NCBI GenBank assembly: GCA_000934455.1
Contig: KN886097.1
Location: forward strand, 58,782-84,857
Source of the DNA: Apostichopus parvimensis
Taxonomy: Eukaryota; Echinodermata; Holothuroidea; Aspidochirotida; Stichopodidae
Length of the DNA: 26,076 bases
Direction: 5' to 3'
In this document: one piece after another, positions 18,933 through 26,076 of the stretch
Layout: the number at the start of each line of letters is the position of its first letter
Position numbering within the stretch: position 1 is the stretch's first letter
Made by a program: the position numbers and the translations under genes
Notes under the pieces: generated by a model
What the model saw: the letters and a program-made list of their open reading frames with translations, nothing else
Told to the model about the DNA's origin: nothing
Databases searched by the model: none

Positions 18933-19143
18933 CTTGGCATCGCTTAGGTTGAAAGTCCAGACCACTCCTCAGAGTTCCACATTCACCCTCAGCCTCATTC
19001 CCCTTCTTATAAGGAAGAGTCGTGCTGTTAACTAGTCTGGCAAGATGGAAGCTAGTCGGCTTCGCTTCTTTCTTCATTTTCATTAATTGCTGGTCCATAA
19101 ATAACCGATTGAAATTGGCTTCCAGGAAGTTTGATATAGTAAA
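18933..19143 (-). CDS. Candidate internal exon of an unknown minus-strand gene
   Basis: A minus-strand frame runs from a possible acceptor (gtgtcgtcag|, 19144-19145) to a donor G|gtaact at 18933/18932. It would encode 70 residues in phase 0, including FTISNFLEANFNRLF, KPTSFHLARLVNSTTLPYKK and GECGTLRSGLDFQPKRC. Phase 0 in matches a direct join to the signal-peptide exon at 20551-20631. It has one NST glycosylation sequon and two Cys. I do not recognise the family. Splicing is not shown, and a different frame would apply if the 19279-19309 exon were included. Confidence 0.3.
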
Positions 19144-19278
19144 CTGACGACACATTTACAGAAGATAGCGGGAAGAGTCTACAGGAGATGCCGGGGCGAT
19201 GAAATATATAACCATGTTATGCTACACTAAAACATCCATACAGAATTACAGGCACTTTGACATCGTTAACTTCCTCAC

Positions 19279-19309
19279 CTACAACTTCAAATGTGTTACC
19301 ATGGCGACC
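19279..19309 (-). CDS. Candidate short exon of an unknown minus-strand gene
   Basis: The minus strand shows cgatttccttttgcag| at 19310, then GRHGNTFEVV and a donor TAG|gtgagg. It enters in phase 0, as the 20551 exon requires, and leaves in phase 1. Joined to the 19143 acceptor in that phase it would read YYIKLPGSQFQSVIYGP and stop soon after. This is mutually exclusive with the longer frame at 18933-19143. It may also be chance. Confidence 0.2.
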
Positions 19310-20550
19310 CTGCAAAAGGAAATCGATACTATTATTTAAAATGGAATTTGTCTATAGCACTGAAGGGATTACATTGGATAGCTGCCACCATATATCTTTT
19401 GTATGCACTGTTAACCTTCTACTTCCTCTAATTTTCATTTTGCTCTGTCTTTCTAAATCAACAGATATAAATTAGTAAGCCAGTCATCTGTATTATGGTT
19501 TCCTTGCAACGTGCGTCCTTCCCCTTCCTGTTTCCACAGTCATCTCAACTGAGGGCGGGGGGGGGGGGGCGAACGTGCTATCCCAATGATTTCCAAACTC
19601 TTCTAATAGCTTTCATTTTATAACACAAGCACCCAAATTCGTATACACTGGCAACACTTAAACCCGTACAACACTAATGGTTTTAAAATGATGGAAATGT
19701 TAACACCAATATGCATTAGTGCCTCCTTAACCCCCACCCCACCCCAAGAAATCGTCAAATGTAAGGGACCTTTACTACCCTCCAGGATACACAACAGCCA
19801 AAATTTGTGCCAAAAGTAAATCAATTCTGGCTACATTTGCCAAAAAAACTCGCAAGTTACAGGACAAAATATTGTGCTCTTTCATATCCAGTAGTACGAC
19901 AAATATGGTATAAATTGGTAGGCATGTCCATGTCAGGGTTATTTTGCTATTTAGGCATCATACGCCATATTAACTCGAGAAGTAGTATAAAACTATTATT
20001 TAGCAATATTGATTACAGCATTGAAAAAGGAGGGGTAGAGAAATAATTTTTAAAAACTAGAATTTTGGTTTGCACAATTGAACACGTTTTTCAAACCTCA
20101 AACATTCTTCCTTTTCCCTCCAACACCCACCCCCCTTTTTTATTTTATTTTTTTGCCTTTCAACTTTACTGAAGTACTTTGAAAATGAGAGCGTGTCATT
20201 CCCTTCTGGAACAATAGTTGACTGAATTTAGAAAAAAAAACATCGATTTTATATTTTAATATATTTTGTACACTATACGTATATTGTATAGGATATTCTC
20301 TTTTCAGAGTTTGAAACAAGAAAGTTTTCAGAATGACAGGCAGGCAGTCCTGATGCATATAGAAACTTAACAATATTTTTTCAGTAAGAAAAGTAAGGAA
20401 AGGGATGGTCTAATATATAACCACTGAAATCGACTTAACACTTATCGACAATTTAAAATATTGTGATTTTCAAACAACATATGAAATTCAAACTATGAGA
20501 ATAAATTTTGTATGTAAGATTCGAAAAAAAATTATTGAAAGGTAACTTAC

Positions 20551-20631
20551 CATTTTTAATGCAAGAAAACTCCATAACATCAAAACTGCCAAGACACTCT
20601 GCCAACATTTTCGTCCTCCAAGTTTTTCCAT
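20551..20631 (-). CDS. Candidate first coding exon with signal peptide or anchor
   Basis: On the minus strand, ATG at 20631-20629 opens 27 codons. They begin MEKLGGRKCWQS and continue VLAVLMLWSFLALKM, then meet a perfect donor ATG|gtaagt at 20551/20550. A basic N-terminus followed by a 13-residue hydrophobic core is typical of a signal peptide or type II signal anchor. An in-frame TAA lies about 39 bp upstream, so the ATG is the first possible start. The exon ends in phase 0. Function is unknown. What supports it as real is the combination of start, hydrophobic core and donor, without homology. Confidence 0.45.
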
Positions 20632-20799
20632 GATATTGAAATAATTCTTGCGTTTAGATAAAACTGTTTAGCTGTTGGCGAGGAATGAAACGACAATGAA
20701 ATACAACATCTAGACAACGTGATTCAATAGCGATTGAAATTATTCTACTACGGATGCCAATGGAAGAAATTCGGTATCAAATTGTCACAATAATGTCAC

Positions 20800-20808
20800 T
20801 GCGCATGC
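20800..20808. promoter_or_regulatory. NRF1-like site TGCGCATGC
   Basis: TGCGCATGC matches the NRF1 half-palindrome core common in CpG-type metazoan promoters. It lies about 170 bp upstream of the minus-strand ATG at 20631, where a promoter for that exon would be expected. The surrounding 20640-20900 has more CpGs than the neighbouring AT-rich DNA. Confidence 0.35.
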
Positions 20809-20899
20809 TCTGATTCGTAGCAAATACATTTAATCAGGACGTCCCTTACAGTTATCGGTTAAAAGCTGTTTCGGATTAAGTTTATACAAACGTCGTCTT

Positions 20900-23800
20900 A
20901 TCGTGTGTCATGCTATACACTTATCAATGAAGTATTGTGCAGAAAAGACTTCTTTCAGGACATATAAGGATCGCGGAATTTGAATTCATCCGTCACTTCA
21001 ATTCGTTTACTAATTTACTAATTTAATTTTTTTTTCGGTAGAATAGCACAGCACGCTCTTTTCTTTCTAAAACTCATTCATCGTGTTTAATAATCAATAC
21101 ATCTTAATTCTCAATCATTTATGATCGTATTTGAATCTCGTATTGTCAACAGAAGCAAACGATAGATCTTTCAATTGTTCACTTGTCAATACGTACACCT
21201 CTTTTGTCAAATTTATCGTATCCTCTGTTTAATACATTTAATCTCTTTTAAATTTATATTATGAAGTAATAATTTGTGTCATACCGTTTTTTTAAATTTT
21301 TGCAATATGCAATTTTGTTTCTGATACATTTCCAATGTAAGCAAATGCAATATGAGCTTTCTATTATTATGTATTTCGTTTCTCACATATCTTTAAATAT
21401 ATTTCAAAATAACATAGATGTGATTATAGTTTCGTGTCATTCCTAGTCATCTTTCAGGTTGCAAACGTCGCTAATGTGAGAAACTTAAAGAAGAAAATTT
21501 AATTGGTTCCCTCTAAGTATGAAAAGGAAGGCAACCTTTTTAGTAAGTAGACGTGGAAATGTTTAACCTCCAGGTATGTGTCAGAAAATTACGATTTGTA
21601 CAGGTGCGGATTTAGGATAGCCCCCAAAGTGTTACTTGCGATGTTTTTTTTTCAATCTGACAACAGTTTAATGTAGTTTTGTATCAAATGTGGCAAACAG
21701 GCGAGCGAAACTTCACGACGAATTTAATGATGCTGACCAGAGCTTTTCAAAATATTCAGTCTGTCACAGAATTAGGTTGGCAAAGTTTAACTTTTTGACA
21801 ATGAACGAATCCTCCGGGCACTCCATCCCTTCCCCCGTAATTATACTTCACCTTCCGTAATAACAGGAAGAAATGTTCATTTTTATTTCCCTATTCACTT
21901 TGATGTTATTTCAATAACATTACAACTGACAAGAAACTTTGATAAAAAGGAGGTCACTGTGCATGATATGTGGCTTAGCTGTCACCGAGTTCAGTTTGTC
22001 AACATGACCCATGTAGATATCGCTTAGTAGCTGTTTCAGTATGTATATCTTTCATGTCAAAATCATCTGAATGTGTCAACTTCTGTTCACTTAGTTGATA
22101 GCTTTGATTCAGAGACTAAGTTTTTAAACGACATTTATAAGCGGTGAATATCAATGTCCGTTCGTTAGGAAGAAATCACCTAATCGCCATCATTATCAAC
22201 ACACCTTAAAAAGCTAAAGTGAATTTTACATTTACTATTTTGGGGAGTTGTGATATTTTCAGGGCTTTATGGTAGAGATTTAAACATGTCTGAGTGTGAC
22301 ATCACAGAGCCGTTCGTTTTGGGGTTCTTTGCTACATTTTCAAACTAGGAAGCTTTTTTTAAAATTTCATTTTCTAGTCGTAACATACTCTTTGAAATTC
22401 GATACTTATTTTGTCCCCCAATTTTCAACCTCATAGTCTTTTGGTTAAGAAGTATTCGTGGTGATGAAAAGAAGATATCAATTGTTAAATATAAAATCCT
22501 CCTAGCGATGCACGCAAAAGAAACAAGTATTCTGGATAAGACTTGTATGTCCTACAAGTTGGGACTACTCGTATGTAACTGCTAAGAATGTTTGATATTG
22601 TTTTGACTATCTTACCTCTCAAAGGTAAAGGAGTAAATACAGTAAAATGAGCTAACCCCACAATATATAGATATTTATCTTGTTACAGGAAGGAGCTATC
22701 TTCAGAGTATGCGAATTCATCACTATCTCACATTGTCTTTAACGTTTATTCTTTAAATATTCCTGCAAGCTCATATCATGTTTCATTTATTGCTAAACCA
22801 GTAAGCTTATTATATTTGGTTATGTAATATATTGTTTTATTTGGCAAGATTTCCTTTCGATTCTTTTCGTTCCTTTTCGTTCCTTTGCTCCAAGCGGATG
22901 AGCAAAGTTGTCGGACGCCACTGTATGGAGTTCAGCTGATATCTAACTCTTTCAATTATGAAGCATATTGCACAGACTGGTCCAGTCTGTGCCATAACAA
23001 AACAGAGAGTTGAAACAGAACTCTCTGAGCAAAGAAAATATTTGAATTTCAAATGACATACGGTATCAATCGTGATTGCGAAATCCTATACAATAGAGTT
23101 GTACACCGACTATGACGGTGTAACTGCAAGCTGCACTTTGATCTAATTAGCTGCTCATATCATTAAACATGTTCCTAGTTTAGATGTAAGGAGCTCTAAA
23201 TGATTGTTTATATTTATTACCTGCAACTGATGTTTAGGTTTATAACTGTCTTATTAATGAACGATAAACATGAAGGTGTACATTAATTCAAATGATCAAC
23301 AGTCAGGTTTTCAATTAGGCCATTTTCACATTGCATTTAGATTTACAAACAAACGAGGCGATTGGTCGGATGTTGCTTGGACCCATTGTCTGATTGATTG
23401 AATATTTCAATTTAAAAATGTAAACTTAGTAATCTATGATCTTTTTAACTGTGTTATGGAAAAATATATAAAATCAATGAAATTTTCAAAAGAAATATGT
23501 TAACATAGGAGGAAATGATGCAATTACTAATTATTAATTGCAATAAAGTAAATCGGTTTCTGTGGGAAAGTAATTAGTGGAACTTAAGCATGACAATTAT
23601 ATGAATTTGTGTTCCTAATTAAACATCCAAATATATTTGATCGTTTGAATGTAGATATACTTTCATGTGAAAAAGTGAACAAGTTATTACTGCCAAAATT
23701 GATGCACATATAATTTCATTTTTTTATGCATTTGCCATGATCTCATGATCGCAATGTACTATTTATGATAAGTAAGTAGGCCGAAATACCTCCACATAGT

Positions 23801-24193
23801 TAATTAAGTACAACGCCCACTTATAATTGTTGAAGATACACATATGGGAAGCCGGTTTAGTTTGTATTTATTATGTAATAATATAATTAAATAATTTATG
23901 ATATTAACTGATGTATTGATATCATTTTAAGTAAAAGTAAAACGCCATTCTCATGCGAACTTGTCCACGTGTTCTGCCGTCAGATATGTTTATCATAATT
24001 AATATGATTCTAGTGTGATAGATATGTTTCATATTGGACATTTCCAGCTCATGGATATTAAGCTGCATAATACCTCTATTAGAGAGATTATTGATCGCCG
24101 GCGTCGTTGGTTATCGAAGTGTAACTTTTAACATAGTATAACAGTTACAAGGACAAGTATCCATTGTGTCTGTGGAAAGTACTATGTGCTACG
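20900..24193. other. Gene-poor AT-rich stretch
   Basis: No coding frame above about 70 codons resembles a family. The one at 22837-23052 on the minus strand is not supported by splice context. The only distinct structure is the pair of hairpins at 22970-23027. Scattered AT-rich runs fill the rest. Confidence 0.5.
22970..23027. other. Two adjacent inverted repeats
   Basis: GCACAGACTGG-T-CCAGTCTGTGC at 22970-22992 is a perfect 11-bp inverted repeat with a one-base centre. Ten bases later, CAGAGAGTT-gaaacag-AACTCTCTG (23003-23027) is a 9-bp perfect hairpin with a 7-nt loop. The first, as DNA, looks like a dimeric binding site; the second looks like an RNA hairpin. No gene context explains them. 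Confidence 0.85.
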
Positions 24194-24795
24194 GCTCTGA
24201 GTACGTATAACCACCATAGGCTAAACAGTGAGTCCTGGCTCTGTGACTAAACAAGGATCGGCTCTGAGTACGTATGACTACCATATGCCAAACAGTGTGT
24301 CCTGACTCTGTGACTACACAAGTTTCGGTTCTGAGTACGTATAACCACCATAGGCTTAACAGTGTGTCCTGACTCTGTGACTGCACAATGATCGGCTCTG
24401 AGTACGTATAACCACCATAGGATAAACAGTGTGTCCTGACTCTGTGACTACACAAGGATCGGTTCTGAGTACGTATCACCACCATAGGCTAAACAGTGAG
24501 TCCTGGCTCTGTGACTAAACAAGGATCGGCTCTGAGTACGTATGACCACCATATGCCAAACAGTGTGTCCTGACTCTGTGACTACACAAGTTTCGGTTCT
24601 GAGTACGTATAACCACTATAGGCTAAACAGTGTGTCCTGACTCTGTGACTGCACAAGGATCGGCTCTGAGAACGTATGACCACCAAAGGCCAAACAGTGT
24701 GTCCTGACTCAGTGTCTGTACAAGGATCGGTTCTGAGTACGTATCACCACCATAGGCTAAACAGTGTGTCCTGACTCTGTGACTGCACAAGGATT
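24194..24795. repeat. 67-bp minisatellite, nine units
   Basis: Unit starts G(C/T)TCTGAG at 24194, 24261, 24328, 24395, 24462, 24529, 24596, 24663 and 24730, always 67 bp. Each has GAGTACGTAT, ACCACCATAGG and TCCTGACTCTGTGACT. Units 1-4 and 5-8 correspond in order, which is a 268-bp higher-order repeat. The minus-strand open frame of 98 codons at 24189-24485 is repeat translation. Confidence 0.98.
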
Positions 24796-25457
24796 AGGGG
24801 AGATTAAGGTCTGCCATATGATTGCATTATGTTTCACAATCTAAGCATTCTATCTCAGAGATCAAGAAGACGGCAAGATTTGCAATCAATGTTCGTGAAG
24901 TTTATTTATCTCTTGACCACTAGGAGCAGTGTCAGTTACGTATCCTAGACGTAAAGATGGTATAGCCACGTGATTAACACGGTGCAGTTTTGTAACGCCA
25001 CAGCACATTTGCTGGTATTCTCGCTTACCTCAATGATTGTTGTGTAGTTCGAATCGTACAGCGGGACTGTTCGTTGATTTTGTTAACGTTATTTTACTTG
25101 TTCAGTTTGATAAAGTTGTAGACTGACCTTTGTGTCAAAATACAGACCATTGATTCTCGTTACTCAGGTCACTCAGTCTTTTAATGTTTATTTATACTCT
25201 TCCAGCCATGATATTTTGATGCCGAACTTAAAATGACATCATATACCCATGATATTGTGATGCCGTTGTTCATCATATATGTCGCCCTCTTTTTCTCTAA
25301 GCTTAATGTCCCAGTTGTTTAAAAATATTACAGGTCACGTGACGTCTGCTCACCAGCTCAGCTAAATCAGATCTCGAGACTTTTGAATCAGTTTTTGCTC
25401 CCGTTCTGAATCATTCGGTTCGGTAGTATGGGGGCCATCAGTCTCAAATCGTGGGGA
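24796..25457. other. Unique spacer between two tandem arrays
   Basis: Contains a small direct repeat CATGATATT(T/G)TGATGCCG at 25207 and 25248, CACGTG at 24967, and a perfect GTCACGTGAC at 25334. No gene was recognised. Confidence 0.55.
25334..25343. promoter_or_regulatory. GTCACGTGAC E-box palindrome
   Basis: A perfect 10-bp palindrome matching the USF/MiT-TFE (CLEAR-type) E-box. It overlaps a TGACGT half-CRE (25341-25346). Two such elements together suggest a promoter, but no start codon or exon was found near it. Confidence 0.35.
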
Positions 25458-26076
25458 ATCGACATATACCGATTTAAATCGACATATACCAATTTCATTC
25501 GACTTATACCAGTTTCCAGCAGCTTAAATTGACTTCTACCGATTTAAATCGACATATACCAGTTTAATTCGACATATCATCAATTTCAATCGACATATAC
25601 CAATTTAAATCGATGATATGTAAATAAATCGGTAGATGTCAATTTAAATCGACATATACCAGTTTAAATCGATGATTTGTCAAATTAAATCGGTATATGT
25701 CATTTTTAATTGACATATACCAATTTAATTCGACTTATACCAGTTTAAATCGACACAAACCGATTTAAATCGAAGAATACCAATTTAAATCGATGATATG
25801 TAAAATAAATCGGTATATGTCAATATAAATCAAAATATACCAGTTTAAGTCGATGATATGTCAAATTAAATCGGGAGGCCTATATGTCATTTTAAATCGA
25901 CATATACCAATTTAATTCGACTTATACCAATTTAAACCGAAACAAACCGATTTAAATCGAAGAATACCAATTTAAATCGATGATATGTAAAATAAATCGG
26001 TTTATGTCAATTTAAATCAAAATATACCAGTTTAAGTCGATGATATGTCAAATTAAATCGGTAGAAGTAAATTTCA
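25458..26076. repeat. Palindromic AT-rich satellite with 20-bp units
   Basis: Units of about 20 bp of the form AATCGACATATACC plus TTTAAA. GACATATACC-type cores lie at 25461, 25481, 25501, 25531, 25551, 25571 and 25592. From 25611 units also occur inverted (GGTATATGTC). A longer period of 180-187 bp is marked by CGATGATATG at 25611, 25791 and 25978. CGATTTAAATCG is a perfect 12-bp palindrome. The array runs off the window end. Confidence 0.95.

Noticed and set aside
22837-23052. Minus-strand 71-codon Cys-containing frame
   Set aside because: It overlaps the two inverted repeats and has no signal peptide, splice context or recognisable domain.
24189-24485. Minus-strand 98-codon frame with periodic sequence
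   Set aside because: It is a translation of the 67-bp minisatellite. Because 67 is not a multiple of three, the frame cycles and only luck keeps it open.
24194-24795. CRISPR-like array
   Set aside because: Units are contiguous at 67 bp with no unique spacers, and the DNA is eukaryotic.

Overview
This is a eukaryotic, intron-rich, AT-rich window, almost certainly from an animal. The coding exons are short (21 to about 260 bp). Introns run from hundreds of bases to about 2.7 kb and have GT..AG ends. Much of the non-coding sequence is tandem repeats and transposon remnants. The protein resembles vertebrate Jouberin but is clearly diverged from it, and the repeats are not mammalian, so an aquatic invertebrate such as an echinoderm or another invertebrate deuterostome is my guess. 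The species cannot be fixed from the sequence alone.

Left two thirds (1-16073, + strand): the 3' part of an AHI1 (Jouberin) orthologue. Fifteen exons join with consistent splice phases into 635 codons plus a TGA stop; the start of the gene lies before the window. Order: WD40 blades (exons at 1-5930), a Lys/Gln-rich helical linker (6483-6670), a 7-codon microexon (7800-7820), a Ser/Thr-rich linker (10501-11977), one SH3 domain (mostly 14019-14181) and a basic low-complexity tail ending at 16073. A 3'UTR follows, with a likely AATAAA signal at 16722. AHI1 acts at the ciliary transition zone and basal body, so the host makes cilia.

Introns of this gene: a TCATATCA-type array that begins inside the first visible exon and has copied its splice donor (45-1015); the 3' end of a 5'-truncated non-LTR retrotransposon (3922-4166); a degenerate repeat of about 70 bp (5377-5680); two direct copies of a dispersed element resembling those linked to Penelope-like elements (8571 and 9088); a 75-bp tandem repeat (11321-11740); a duplicated 0.4-kb block on either side of a 230-bp assembly gap; and a 66-bp minisatellite at 13342-13538. 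The last coding exon is itself the first unit of a 126-bp tandem repeat that continues into the 3'UTR.

Right third (about 16.75-26.1 kb): no conserved gene is recognised. There is a tRNA-Thr-like relic (17292-17365). On the minus strand there is a candidate first coding exon encoding a signal peptide or signal anchor (20551-20631), with a perfect splice donor, an upstream in-frame stop and an NRF1-like site about 170 bp upstream. Two further minus-strand exon candidates lie at 19279-19309 and 18933-19143. Further right are a pair of adjacent hairpins (22970-23027), a nine-unit 67-bp minisatellite with a four-unit higher-order pattern (24194-24795), a 10-bp CACGTG palindrome (25334) and a palindromic AT-rich satellite with units of about 20 bp that runs off the window end (25458-26076).

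I found no self-contained new multi-gene system. The most interesting material is the repeat structure that copies splice and stop signals of AHI1, the ribozyme-like paired repeats, the unrecognised secreted-protein exon and the palindromic satellite.
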